Shown: positions 17,213 through 25,282 of the stretch, in pieces | Layout of the letters: every line of letters starts with the position of its first letter | How positions within the stretch are numbered: position 1 is the stretch's first letter | Source: Flavonifractor sp963557075 | Lineage (GTDB): Bacteria; Bacillota; Clostridia; Oscillospirales; Oscillospiraceae | Length of the DNA stretch: 64,000 bases | Assembly (NCBI GenBank): GCA_963557075.1 | Contig: CAUWDA010000001.1 | Coordinates: forward strand, 62,001-126,000 | Direction of reading: 5' to 3' | Made by a program: the position numbers and the translations under genes | Notes under the pieces: generated by a model | What the model was told of the DNA's origin: nothing | What the model saw: only the letters and a program-made list of their open reading frames with translations | Database searches by the model: none

Positions 17213-17632
17213 ATGGGATCTCTGTTGAGCCGGAGAGACCGGCTGACACTGGAGGACGGGAGGCAGCTGCGGCTCCTCTCCGCCCTGGAGGTACTGGAGG
17301 CCCGGCGGGAGGCGGAGGAGCTGGCCCGGGACCGGGGAGAGCGGGCCCTGTGGGCCAACGCCTGCCTGCTGGCCCGGGCGGTGGAACAGGGGGGAGAGCC
17401 GGTATTTGCCTCCGGCCGGGAGGTGCTGGAGCGGATGAGCGCCAGAGAGGTGGCCCGGCTGGCCCGGCGGTGGGATGAGCTGGACCGGGCGGAAAACCCC
17501 TCCCCCGAGCAGGGGGAGGAGGCGGTCAGGCCCCTAAAAAAAGCCTGGAGCACGCGCCTTATGAACGCCTTCGCTGGCGCGTGCTCAGGGCGTTCGGAGC
17601 CCTCCCGACGGAGGAGCGGGTCCGAACGATGA
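17213..17632 (+). CDS. Tail assembly chaperone, short (zero-frame) form
   Basis: A 139-residue helical, charged protein in the gene G/XkdN slot after the tube gene. It contains a slippery A-run followed by a strong stem-loop (17536-17586), so a fraction of ribosomes should shift to -1 and make a 208-residue fusion with the following frame. The zero-frame tail past the shift is basic and low in complexity, as expected for read-through of a non-selected frame. Confidence 0.75.
   Translation: MGSLLSRRDRLTLEDGRQLRLLSALEVLEARREAEELARDRGERALWANACLLARAVEQGGEPVFASGREVLERMSAREVARLARRWDELDRAENPSPEQGEEAVRPLKKAWSTRLMNAFAGACSGRSEPSRRRSGSER
17536..17586 (+). promoter_or_regulatory. Programmed -1 frameshift signal
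   Basis: The slippery heptamer A_AAA_AAA lies at 17536-17542, with zero-frame codons CTA AAA AAA GCC. A 5-nt spacer follows, then a perfect 11-bp stem, GAGCACGCGCC (17548-17558) pairing with GGCGCGTGCTC (17576-17586), with a 17-nt loop. The -1 frame is open from the slip to the stop at 17838. This is the classic lambda G/GT arrangement. Confidence 0.85.
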
Positions 17633-17838
17633 AGGACAGGGACTACCTGTGGTGCGCCCTCAACCTGATGCTGGACCGGGAGGAGCTGCTGGAGCAGCTC
17701 TGCCCGGAGTGCCGGCAGCGGGCGGAAGAGACGCGGTGCCCGGTGTGCGGTGCGCCGCCGGGGGAGACCGCAGGCAGTCAGAACGCCGCCTTCGATCAGG
17801 AGCGATTTGAGCGGCTGATGAGGGGGGAGCGGATATGA
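17542..17838 (+). CDS. Tail assembly chaperone, -1 frame extension
   Basis: 98 residues added to the short chaperone after the -1 shift. It begins 'SLEHAPYERLRWRVLRAFGALPTEERVRTMKDRDYLWC' and carries a C-x2-C, C-x2-C pattern (CPECRQR...CPVCGAP) that looks like a zinc ribbon. An independent start (GTG 17581) exists but lies inside the stem-loop and has no ribosome site. In lambda the extended form links the tape measure and tube during tail assembly. Confidence 0.75.
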   Translation, partial: SLEHAPYERLRWRVLRAFGALPTEERVRTMKDRDYLWCALNLMLDREELLEQLCPECRQRAEETRCPVCGAPPGETAGSQNAAFDQERFERLMRGERI

Positions 17839-18413
17839 CGGATCACCTGGAGCAGCTGCTGGAGGAACAGGAGCGGGAGCGCGAAGAGACGGCGGAGTTT
17901 CAATGGGAGACCGGGCCGGTGCGCCTGCCCCGTCCCAAGCAGCCCGGTGGAGAGGAGAGCGCTGCCGGGCCGGGCGGGGAGCCGGGGCCGGGGCCGGGCG
18001 AGGACGTGCCCGCAGCAAATTCGGGCCGGGCCGCCCAGAAGGACTGGAGTCCCCGGCGCTGGGCGGCGGGGAACGCCGGGATGGTCCAGGCGGGACCGCG
18101 CCTGGCGGAGGAGCCGGAAATGGGCCGGACGGAGCGGCAGGCAGAGGGGCAGACGGCGGAGACGGCGGATCTCCGGACCGCTGTCCCGGCGGAGACGGGA
18201 GCGCCCCCAAGGGCGGATGGGGGCGCGCTCTGGCTGGACCGGGCGGTGCGGGACAGCCTGGTGGGCCTGCCCCGGACGGAGGGGGAGGGCCGGATGGTGA
18301 CCCTGGAGCCGGGGGGCGGGGACCGGGGGACCCGGCCGCTGGAGCTGCGGCAGCTGGACCGGCTGGTGCGGCGGGACGCACGAAGATTTGACGGGGGGTT
18401 TCAACTGCTGTGA
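17835..18413 (+). CDS. Low-complexity phage protein at the tape-measure position
   Basis: A 192-residue Gly/Pro/Glu/Arg-rich protein. The N-terminus is a charged helix (EQLLEEQEREREETAEF), the middle is low in complexity, and the C-terminus is helical and basic ('LELRQLDRLVRRDARRFDGGF'). I recognise no domain. It occupies the slot between tail chaperone and LysM protein where PBSX-like phages encode a tape-measure protein several times longer. No membrane segments. ATGA overlap with the gene before. Confidence 0.6.
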   Translation: MTDHLEQLLEEQEREREETAEFQWETGPVRLPRPKQPGGEESAAGPGGEPGPGPGEDVPAANSGRAAQKDWSPRRWAAGNAGMVQAGPRLAEEPEMGRTERQAEGQTAETADLRTAVPAETGAPPRADGGALWLDRAVRDSLVGLPRTEGEGRMVTLEPGGGDRGTRPLELRQLDRLVRRDARRFDGGFQLL

Positions 18414-18985
18414 GACTGACAGCGATGCGCTATAAAAACTATGTGTGGCCCCACAACCCCAGGGTGTACGGCATCGGCTACCGGCGGAAGATGGGGGCCA
18501 GAGAGGTGCCCTTCGGCCACTACAGCTTGCAGGACCTGGGCCCCGCCTGCCGCGTTATGCGGGGGGAGGGGGAATTTGTGGGCCGGGGGGCCTATGACGA
18601 ATTCAAGAAGCTGGCCACGGTCTTTTATCAGGAGGGGCCGGGACTGCTGGTCCACCCGGTATGGCAGACGGCAGAGGCCTATTTCGTGGAGCTGTCCCTC
18701 AGTCAGGAGCCCAGAGCGGACTATGTGCGCTATACCTTCACCTTTTGGGAGGCATACGGCGGTCACAGTACCGGAACCACGGTGAAGGACGGGGACAGTA
18801 CGGCCACCGGAGACACGGGCCGGGGAGACCGGGAGGAGGGAAGGTGGCACACAGTGGTCCGGGGGGATACCCTGTGGGGGCTCGCCCGGCGGTACGGGGT
18901 GGAGCTGACCCGGCTGGTGGGGCTCAACCCCCAGCTTAAAAATCCCAACCTCATCTACCCGGGACAGAAAGTGCGGGTGGCGTGA
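18410..18985 (+). CDS. LysM tail/baseplate protein (XkdP-like)
   Basis: A 191-residue protein whose C-terminal 45 residues are a LysM domain ('HTVVRGDTLWGLARRYGVELTRLVGLNP...IYPGQKVRV'). It corresponds to XkdP, a tail-tip or hub protein of PBSX-type phages, where the LysM may hold the hub or contact peptidoglycan. The start is a GTG overlapping the previous stop; ATG at 18425 is an alternative. Confidence 0.8.
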   Translation: MRLTAMRYKNYVWPHNPRVYGIGYRRKMGAREVPFGHYSLQDLGPACRVMRGEGEFVGRGAYDEFKKLATVFYQEGPGLLVHPVWQTAEAYFVELSLSQEPRADYVRYTFTFWEAYGGHSTGTTVKDGDSTATGDTGRGDREEGRWHTVVRGDTLWGLARRYGVELTRLVGLNPQLKNPNLIYPGQKVRVA

Positions 18986-19929
18986 TGGAGGGGACCTTAC
19001 TGTGTTGGGACGGGCGGAGGATCGCGCTGCCCCAGGCCACGGAGTGGACCTTTCAGTATGGCCGCGGCACCCCCTGTGACAGCTTTTCTCTCACCTGCCT
19101 GTGGGAGCCGGAGGAGGAGCTTCTGGCGGAGGCGGTATGCTTCACCGCCGTGGAGCGGGGGGAGACGGTGTTCACCGGAGTGGTGGACGAGTGCGAGCGG
19201 GGGTGGAACAGCGGGGGCGGCTTTCTGACGGTATCGGGGCGGAGCATGGCGGCCCGGCTGCTGGACAACGAGGCCCTGGGGATGGACTACCAGGTCGCTA
19301 CCTGGGAGGACATCGTCCGGGACCATGTGAGTCCCTACGGCGTGGAGACCGTGGGGGGAGGTCTGCCCGCCGTCCCCGGCTTCTCAGTGGCGGCGGGGAG
19401 CAGCGAGTGGCAGGTGGTCTACGAGTTCTGCCGGTATTACGGGGGCGTCACACCCCGGTTCGACCGGCTGGGGCGGCTGGTAGCAGCCCCCTGGGCGGAG
19501 GGGAAGCGGCTGGTGCTGGAGGAGGATGCGGCGGTGACCGCCCTCACCCTGCGGGACCAGCGGTATGGAGCGCTGTCCCAGATACTGGTGCGGGACAGGA
19601 CCACCGGGGCGGTGCAGACCGTGGAGAACCGGGACTTCCGGAGCCGGGGCGGTATGTGCCGCCGGGTGCTGACCATGCCGGGCAGAAGCAGCTATCAGGC
19701 CATACGCTACTCCGGCGGCTACCAGCTGGAGCGCTCCGCCGAGGAGCTGCGGCAGCTGGAGCTGGAGCTGCCGGGGGCCTTCCTGGCCTGGCCGGGGGAC
19801 CTGGTGGAAATAAGGCTGAGAAAACCGGTGGGCCGGGGTCTGTGGCGGGTGGCCGAGGCGGTCAGCGGCCTGGACCGCGAGGGGACCTACACCAGGCTGG
19901 TGCTGGGCCTGCCGGGGGCGTTGAAATAG
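18985..19929 (+). CDS. Baseplate hub protein (XkdQ-like)
   Basis: A 314-residue hub protein of the XkdQ/gpD type. 'FTGVVDECERGWNSGGGFLTVSGRSMAARLLDNEAL' and 'WEDIVRDHVSPYG' match the family. It forms the hub beneath the tail tube. The ATG overlaps the previous TGA by one base (TGATG), so translation is probably coupled; a GTG lies one codon upstream. Confidence 0.8.
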   Translation: MEGTLLCWDGRRIALPQATEWTFQYGRGTPCDSFSLTCLWEPEEELLAEAVCFTAVERGETVFTGVVDECERGWNSGGGFLTVSGRSMAARLLDNEALGMDYQVATWEDIVRDHVSPYGVETVGGGLPAVPGFSVAAGSSEWQVVYEFCRYYGGVTPRFDRLGRLVAAPWAEGKRLVLEEDAAVTALTLRDQRYGALSQILVRDRTTGAVQTVENRDFRSRGGMCRRVLTMPGRSSYQAIRYSGGYQLERSAEELRQLELELPGAFLAWPGDLVEIRLRKPVGRGLWRVAEAVSGLDREGTYTRLVLGLPGALK

Positions 19930-19945
19930 AACGGAGGAAGAGAAA

Positions 19946-20308
19946 ATGTGGATGGCGGAGCAGCACCGGCGGCGCAGGCCGGGGGGCGGCGCACAGATCG
20001 GCAGCGTGACCCTGGAGGGGGACCCGGCGGGGGTGTGCCTGGACGGGGAGCGGCGGGAACTGCCGGTCTTTGGGCCGGGAGGATACCTCTGGCGGCCCGC
20101 CCGGGAGGACCAGGTGCTGGTGATCAAGACCGGCGCGGACGGGGAGGCCCCCTGCGTGGCCGGTAAGCGAAACGAGAGATCGGTGCAGCTGGCGGAGGGC
20201 GAGGTGCTGATCTACAGCGGAAGCGCCGCCATCCGGCTGAGCGGCGGGACCATCGCGCTGGAGGGCACGGTGCTGGTCAACGGCAAAGAGGTGGCGACAA
20301 AGGGGTGA
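19946..20308 (+). CDS. Baseplate spike-like protein (gpV/XkdR position)
   Basis: A 120-residue beta-rich protein. Its C-terminal half ('LAEGEVLIYSGSAAIRLSGGTIALEGTVLVNGKEV') has the repeated short-strand pattern of baseplate spike (gpV-like) proteins. It is small for a full spike. Position between hub and gp25-like protein matches xkdR. ACGGAGGAAG lies just upstream. Confidence 0.6.
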   Translation: MWMAEQHRRRRPGGGAQIGSVTLEGDPAGVCLDGERRELPVFGPGGYLWRPAREDQVLVIKTGADGEAPCVAGKRNERSVQLAEGEVLIYSGSAAIRLSGGTIALEGTVLVNGKEVATKG

Positions 20309-20312
20309 GGGT

Positions 20313-20657
20313 ATGGAACTGATGGTACGGGACGGGGATTACCTGCCCGATGGAGGGGGCGGCTACCGGCGGGCCGGAGAAGGCGAGGAGCTGTTGCAGC
20401 GGGTGCTGTGGAAGCTGTCTATCCCACGGGGCAGCTTTCCCTTTCTCCCGGAGCTGGGCAGCGAGCTGTACCGGCTGGGCCGGTGCAGTCCGGACCAGCG
20501 GGAGGGCCTGGCCCGGCAGTATGCGGCCAGGGCCCTGGCTGACGAGCCGTCCCTTTCGGTCACCGGGGTGCGGCTGGAGCGGGACGGGACACTGGAGGTG
20601 GCTCTGGACTGGCAGGGCCGGTCCCTGGCGGTGACGGTGGAGACGGGAGGGAGATGA
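20313..20657 (+). CDS. Baseplate wedge protein, gp25/XkdS-like
   Basis: A 114-residue protein with 'LLQRVLWKLSIPRGSFPFLPELGSELYRL', the pattern of gp25/DUF2634 baseplate wedge proteins, followed by a short beta domain. Situated before the gpJ-like gene as in PBSX. Confidence 0.75.
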   Translation: MELMVRDGDYLPDGGGGYRRAGEGEELLQRVLWKLSIPRGSFPFLPELGSELYRLGRCSPDQREGLARQYAARALADEPSLSVTGVRLERDGTLEVALDWQGRSLAVTVETGGR

Positions 20658-20661
20658 TGGT

Positions 20662-21723
20662 ATGACGGTGGACCAGATCTATGGAGAGATGGTAGAGGCC
20701 TTTCAGCGGGAGACAGGGGTCACACTGGCGGGAGACGGGGACATGGCGGTGCGTCTGTACGCGGTAGCGGCCCAGATCTATGCCCTGTATGTCCAGGCGG
20801 ACTGGGTGGACCGGCAGTGCTTTCCCCAGACGGCCCAGGGGGAGCACCTGGACAAGCACGCCCAGCTGCGGGGCCTGGAGCGGCGGGGCGCGGTGGCGGC
20901 CCAGGGCACTCTGCGCTTTGAGACCGACCGGGCCGCCGGGGCGGACCTGACCATTCCGGCGGGGACGGTGTGCATGACAGCGGGGCTGGTGCGCTTTGCC
21001 ACCACCGCCGAGGCGGTGCTTCGGGCGGGAGAGACCACAGTGGAGACCGGAGCGGAGGCGGTGGAGCCGGGAGCGGCGGGCAACGTGGCGGCGGGGACGA
21101 TCCGGGCCATGGCGGTGGCGCCGGTGGGGATCAGCCGGTGCACCAACCCGGAGGGGTTCTCCGGCGGACTGGACGCCGAGGGGGACGAGGAACTGCGGGA
21201 GCGGGTACTGGACACCTTTCGCCGGATGCCCAACGGAGCCAACGGCGCCTTTTACGAGCAGGGCGCCATGTCCTTTCCCCAGGTGGCCGCCGCCGCGGCG
21301 GTACCCCGGCCCAGAGGGGTGGGGTCGGTGGATGTGGTGGTATCCACCGCCGCCGGTGTCCCGGACGGGAAGCTGCTGGCAGACTTGCAGGCCTACTTTG
21401 AGGCGCGGCGGGAGATCGCCGTGGATGTGCAGGTACGGGCCCCGGAGGTGCGGGAGGTGGACGTGACCGTTCAGCTCCGAACGGCGGCCAACCGGGACGG
21501 CGAGGAGGTGCGGCTGGCGGTGGAGCAGGCGGTGCGCGGCTGGTTCGACGGGCGGCTGCTGGGGCAGAGCATCCTGCGGGCCAGGCTGGGCCAGCTGATC
21601 TTTGCCGTGGACGGGGTGGAGAACTACGCCCTCACTGCGCCTGCCGCCGATGTGATGGTGGAGAGCGATGTGCTGCCCCGGCTGAAGTCCCTGTCGGTCA
21701 CCCGGATGGGAGGGGACGCATGA
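20662..21723 (+). CDS. Baseplate J-like protein (XkdT)
   Basis: A 353-residue Baseplate_J/gp47 family protein. 'GEHLDKHAQLRGLERRGAVAAQGTLRFETDRAAGADLTIPAGTV' and 'FSGGLDAEGDEELRERVLDTFR' are the family's strongest motifs. It joins the wedges around the hub. ATGA overlap with the next gene. Confidence 0.92.
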   Translation: MTVDQIYGEMVEAFQRETGVTLAGDGDMAVRLYAVAAQIYALYVQADWVDRQCFPQTAQGEHLDKHAQLRGLERRGAVAAQGTLRFETDRAAGADLTIPAGTVCMTAGLVRFATTAEAVLRAGETTVETGAEAVEPGAAGNVAAGTIRAMAVAPVGISRCTNPEGFSGGLDAEGDEELRERVLDTFRRMPNGANGAFYEQGAMSFPQVAAAAAVPRPRGVGSVDVVVSTAAGVPDGKLLADLQAYFEARREIAVDVQVRAPEVREVDVTVQLRTAANRDGEEVRLAVEQAVRGWFDGRLLGQSILRARLGQLIFAVDGVENYALTAPAADVMVESDVLPRLKSLSVTRMGGDA

Positions 21724-22289
21724 GCAGGTACGCCGGATATTTGAAGGAGCTGCTGCGGCCCCTGCGGGTCTATGAGCTGGAGGGCACGGCCAACGGGGCG
21801 GAGCTGGAGGCCCAGGGACAGGCCCTGGACGGCGCGGAGCAGCGGCTGGAGGAGATCCAGCGGGAGATGCTGGTGTCCACGGCGGAGGGCCGGGGGCTGG
21901 AGGCCATCGAGCGCCTGCTGGCCCGGAGACCGGTGACGGACGATCTGGAGATGCGGCGGGCGGCGCTGGCGGCCCTGCTCCGCATCGGCGGGGACAGCTT
22001 CACCCTGTCGGCCATTAACGACAATCTGAAGGGCTGTGGACTGAACGCGGTGGCCAGCGAGACCGGGGAGCCGGGCCGCGTGGAGGTGCGCTTTCCTGAT
22101 GTGCCCGGCATCCCGGACGGGTTTGAGGAGATGCGGGAGATCATTGAGAGCATCCTCCCCGCCCATGTGGGCATCGAGTATGTGTACTGGTACATCACCT
22201 GGGCGCTGCTGGAGAAGAAGTTTGCCACCTGGGGGGATATCGAGGCCATCGGACCCACCTGGGAGGAGCTGGAGAAGATGGTGAAGTAA
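21720..22289 (+). CDS. Baseplate protein XkdU/YmfQ-like (DUF2313)
   Basis: A 189-residue DUF2313 protein: 'YLKELLRPLRVYELEGTANGAELEAQGQALDGAEQRLEEIQREML' at the start and 'ILPAHVGIEYVYW' late. Last gene of the phage-like cluster. A terminator follows at once, where tail-fibre and lysis genes would be expected in a complete phage. Confidence 0.85.
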   Translation: MSRYAGYLKELLRPLRVYELEGTANGAELEAQGQALDGAEQRLEEIQREMLVSTAEGRGLEAIERLLARRPVTDDLEMRRAALAALLRIGGDSFTLSAINDNLKGCGLNAVASETGEPGRVEVRFPDVPGIPDGFEEMREIIESILPAHVGIEYVYWYITWALLEKKFATWGDIEAIGPTWEELEKMVK

Positions 22290-22320
22290 AAGGCGGCCTG
22301 CATGATGCAGGCCGCCTTTT
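22288..22320 (+). terminator. Terminator closing the phage-like cluster
   Basis: AAAAGGCGGCCTGCAT, then its complement ATGCAGGCCGCCTTTT. It starts on the stop codon of the XkdU-like gene. It also faces the converging HAAS operon and has A/T runs on both sides. Confidence 0.85.
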
Positions 22321-22326
22321 GGCAGG

Positions 22327-23019
22327 TTATAGCTGGGGCTGATATTGGCAGACCAGATTGCCGCTGACGTCGTAGCCCTGGCACCAGAAAACCAGAGAAT
22401 AGGCGGCATCATCGGGTGCGCCGGGGACTGCGGAGGAGGGGGCGGCCCACACGCCGTCGGCCACCTGGGTAAAAACGGGGGAGACGCCCCGGCTATCTAT
22501 GGCGGCATGGGGGTCGGCCTGTTCACTGGCGCCCAGCCAGATCAGCTGGGCCTCCACCCGCACCACTCTGGGGTCGGTACAGACAATGACGGGTGTCTGC
22601 TCAGAGCCCCCTTTTATTTTGCTGGAAGGCAGAGAGCCGAACAGATTGCAGTAAATGGAGGTTTCCTGCTGGGACAGATCCAGCTGCAAAAAGGGAAAGG
22701 TGGAGGGCGTGGGCCGCCACAGAAATCCGGCCAGTTTTTGAAGGGTATAGAATTGCACGGTGTCCCCCTGGCGTCCCACAAACCACCAGGTGTTTTTCGG
22801 CACATAATCGCCCTGAATTTCTTGGTATTGGATGGGGCCGGAGGCCAGGATGGTGCTACCCGTCACATAATTCTCCTGATTCAGGCGTCCACATACGGCA
22901 GCGGAGGAGAAAAATGGGGTATCCAGGGCCAGCCATACGGAAAACAGCCCCAGGCAGAGCAGCAGGATGCTGAGGACCCGGCGGATGCGGGGGAGGACAT
23001 AATAACGGAAATGGGTCAT
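22327..23019 (-). CDS. Module partner protein, copy 4 (membrane-anchored)
   Basis: A 230-residue protein: one N-terminal membrane helix ('ILLLCLGLFSVWLAL') after 'RYYVLPRIRR', then a long outer domain. It shares landmarks with copies 2 and 3: 'VVRVEAQLIWLG', 'AAIDSRGVSPVFT..DGVW' and 'CQGYDVSGNLVCQY'. I recognise no named family. It overlaps the HAAS gene of its own pair by 4 bases (ATGA). Last gene of the operon. Confidence 0.75.
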   Translation of the reverse strand: MTHFRYYVLPRIRRVLSILLLCLGLFSVWLALDTPFFSSAAVCGRLNQENYVTGSTILASGPIQYQEIQGDYVPKNTWWFVGRQGDTVQFYTLQKLAGFLWRPTPSTFPFLQLDLSQQETSIYCNLFGSLPSSKIKGGSEQTPVIVCTDPRVVRVEAQLIWLGASEQADPHAAIDSRGVSPVFTQVADGVWAAPSSAVPGAPDDAAYSLVFWCQGYDVSGNLVCQYQPQL

Positions 23020-23774
23020 GACGCAGGCACCTCCTCCTCCAGGTCGATGCGGAGCATGATCTGGTCGCCGGGACGGCCCAATGTAATGGTGAACCACTGA
23101 GCACCTGGGGGGGGATCCTGGATCTTAAGATACCCTGTACCAGTCAGAGGGGAATCCAGCCAAGAATAGCAGGCGGCGGTGCCGGTGGCTCCGGTGGAAT
23201 CGATCCAGGTACCCGGTACCTCATACAGGTCTAGGTTGTCCAGCCACAGCTGCCAGTGGGAAGTTGAAAGGGTGACCTGGAGTTCCAGATGGGACGGGGC
23301 GTCCGGATCATCCGGAGTGCGGACGAGAGCGGCATCTTTGGCGGCGACTCTGTAGCCGCCGATGGTTCCGTTGCCGGAGACTGAGCCGGAGACCACCAGA
23401 GTTTCGTTTTCCTGGAAAGGAAGGGGGCAGGCAGGTGGGAGAAGAGAACTATGGGCGAAGAGACCGGTGTGGTGCAGACCGCTAGCTACCGTGCTGACCA
23501 GAAGAAGCATGATCCCCAGCACGGTGAACAGAGCGGTCAGACCGGGAAACAGGGGGCTGTGGCAGCGATCTAGCTGATGGCCGATCTGGTAGGGGTCACC
23601 CATGGCTTCCACCGCACGGAGAGTGGCCTCCTCTGGCGGGACGCCCTGTTCCTCCAGTGCGGCGGCGTGGTCCTCCAGGTGGGCAGTCAATTCCTCGCGG
23701 GCCAGACGCTGGGCGGGGGGCCAGCGGATCAGCTTGCACACCTGGTCGCAGAAGAAGTCAAAGGACTGCTGCAA
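23016..23774 (-). CDS. HAAS-domain membrane protein, copy 4
   Basis: A 252-residue protein. Residues 1-85 form a helical HAAS-type domain ('FFCDQVCKLIRWPPAQRLAREELTAHLEDHAAAL...GDPYQIGHQLD'), a cytoplasmic signalling domain found with PadR regulators. One membrane helix follows (about 92-112), then an outer beta-rich domain ending 'ITLGRPGDQIMLRIDLEEEVPAS'. The N-terminal coding region is nearly identical in DNA to copy 3; the outer domain is strongly diverged. Confidence 0.8.
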   Translation of the reverse strand: MQQSFDFFCDQVCKLIRWPPAQRLAREELTAHLEDHAAALEEQGVPPEEATLRAVEAMGDPYQIGHQLDRCHSPLFPGLTALFTVLGIMLLLVSTVASGLHHTGLFAHSSLLPPACPLPFQENETLVVSGSVSGNGTIGGYRVAAKDAALVRTPDDPDAPSHLELQVTLSTSHWQLWLDNLDLYEVPGTWIDSTGATGTAACYSWLDSPLTGTGYLKIQDPPPGAQWFTITLGRPGDQIMLRIDLEEEVPAS

Positions 23775-23786
23775 GGATGATTCACC

Positions 23787-24518
23787 TCATTCCCAATTCG
23801 CTGTGAGATCGTAGGAACAAATCAGATTTCCGGCGGCATCGTAGCCCTGGCAGAAGGCGACGAGATGGCCGCTGGCCTTGGGGGATGCCCAGGGGATCAC
23901 CACATAGGGGGAGGGCCCCACCCATACGCCATCGCCCGCTTTTGTGAAGATGGGGGAGACGCCCCGGCTGTCTATGGCGGCCTGGGGGTCGTCCAGCTCA
24001 TCAAGAGTCAGATAGACCAGCTGGGCCTCCACTCGCACTACGGCAGGGTCCGCGCAGAACAAAAGGGGGATCACCTTACTGCCGTCCAAGCTGTGTGGAT
24101 CGATGGTGGTAGTCAGCTCCACGATATCCCCGGTAAAGCCTATGGGCCGGTCTTGCGGGGAAAGCGAATATTTAAAATAATTGTTGCGGGAGCCAAGCGG
24201 CCGCCACAGGAAACCGGCTATCCGCTCCAGAAGGTGGAGCTGGAACCGGTCGCCGCTGCGGCTGACAAACCACCAGCAGTCCTGGCTTGTATAGGCGGTC
24301 TTGAGGATGACACCCTCCTCCGACATATCAATGGGGCTGGAGGCCACGATCTTGCCGGGAGAGCTGTAGTTTTCCTTGTCCAGCCGGGCGCAGATGGCAG
24401 CCGGGGAGGGAAGCGGAGCGTCCAGAGAGAGCCACAGGAAGAAGAGACAGAACAGGGCGGCAATGATACTGAGGGCCAGCAGGAGACGGGGCAGAATGTA
24501 ATAGCGAAAGTGCTTCAT
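23787..24518 (-). CDS. Module partner protein, copy 3
   Basis: A 243-residue protein built like the copy 4 partner: 'HFRYYILPRLLLALSIIAALFCLFFLWLSL' anchors it in the membrane, with the rest outside. Shared landmarks are 'VVRVEAQLVYL', 'PQAAIDSRGVSPIFTKAGDGVWV' and 'GYDAAGNLICSYD'. The frame is open to 24560 but I chose the ATG that gives the conserved 'MKHFRYY' start and the ATGA overlap with its HAAS partner. Confidence 0.75.
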   Translation of the reverse strand: MKHFRYYILPRLLLALSIIAALFCLFFLWLSLDAPLPSPAAICARLDKENYSSPGKIVASSPIDMSEEGVILKTAYTSQDCWWFVSRSGDRFQLHLLERIAGFLWRPLGSRNNYFKYSLSPQDRPIGFTGDIVELTTTIDPHSLDGSKVIPLLFCADPAVVRVEAQLVYLTLDELDDPQAAIDSRGVSPIFTKAGDGVWVGPSPYVVIPWASPKASGHLVAFCQGYDAAGNLICSYDLTANWE

Positions 24519-25270
24519 GTCGGGGGCACCTCCTCCTCCAGAGTGATCTCCAGAATACACTGGTCGCCGGGGGTGCCAAGGGTAACGGAGAACCAGCGGC
24601 AGCCGGGAGTGGGGGCCTTCAGACGAAGGAGCCAGTTTTCAGACAGCGGTGTGGAAGTGGAGGGATAGATGGAGACAGTACCGGCGCCGCCGGCGGCATC
24701 GGTCCAGGTGCACGGCACGGAGGAGAACTTCAGATGGTCCCGCCAGAGCTGCCAGTGCGACACCGTGACGGTGGCCTGGACCTCCAGCTCGGAAGGGCTG
24801 TATTTTGTGGCGGGCAGCCTGATCAGAGCGGCGTCGTGTGCCGCGACGGCATAGCCCCCCACCTGGCCTCCGCCCCGGGTATCACCCTGGCAGAGCTGTG
24901 TGCCGCCCCAGTCGGGGAAGGTGGGGGCGGGCAGCAGCAAATGGTCATTACGGAATGGCCCGGTCCGATACAGGACGCCGATGCAGAACCCGAAAAGGAA
25001 GAATACGCAGGCACACAGGGCAACGATGCGGGAGAGCCGGGGGATAAGCGGGCTGTGGCACTTGTCCAGCTGGCGGCCCAGCTCGTAGGGGTCGCCCATG
25101 GCGGCCACCGCCCGGAGGGCGGCTTCCTCGGGCGGGATGCCCTGGGTCTCCAGCGCGGCGGCGTGGTCCTCCAGGTGGGCAGTCAATTCCTCCCGGGCCA
25201 GACGCTGGGCGGGGGGCCAGCGGATCAGCTTGCACACCTGGTCGCAAAAGTCCTCAAAAGGCTGATTCAT
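24515..25270 (-). CDS. HAAS-domain membrane protein, copy 3
   Basis: A 251-residue protein: HAAS domain (1-85, 'FEDFCDQVCKLIRWPPAQRLAREELTAHLEDH'), one membrane helix ('IVALCACVFFLFGFCIGVLY') and an outer domain ending 'VTLGTPGDQCILEITLEEEVPPT'. About 95 bases of the HAAS coding region match copy 4 with few differences, and about 85 bases at the membrane side (25029-25111) match copy 2 (26533-26615). Confidence 0.8.
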   Translation of the reverse strand: MNQPFEDFCDQVCKLIRWPPAQRLAREELTAHLEDHAAALETQGIPPEEAALRAVAAMGDPYELGRQLDKCHSPLIPRLSRIVALCACVFFLFGFCIGVLYRTGPFRNDHLLLPAPTFPDWGGTQLCQGDTRGGGQVGGYAVAAHDAALIRLPATKYSPSELEVQATVTVSHWQLWRDHLKFSSVPCTWTDAAGGAGTVSIYPSTSTPLSENWLLRLKAPTPGCRWFSVTLGTPGDQCILEITLEEEVPPT

Positions 25271-25282
25271 GGAAGACTCACC

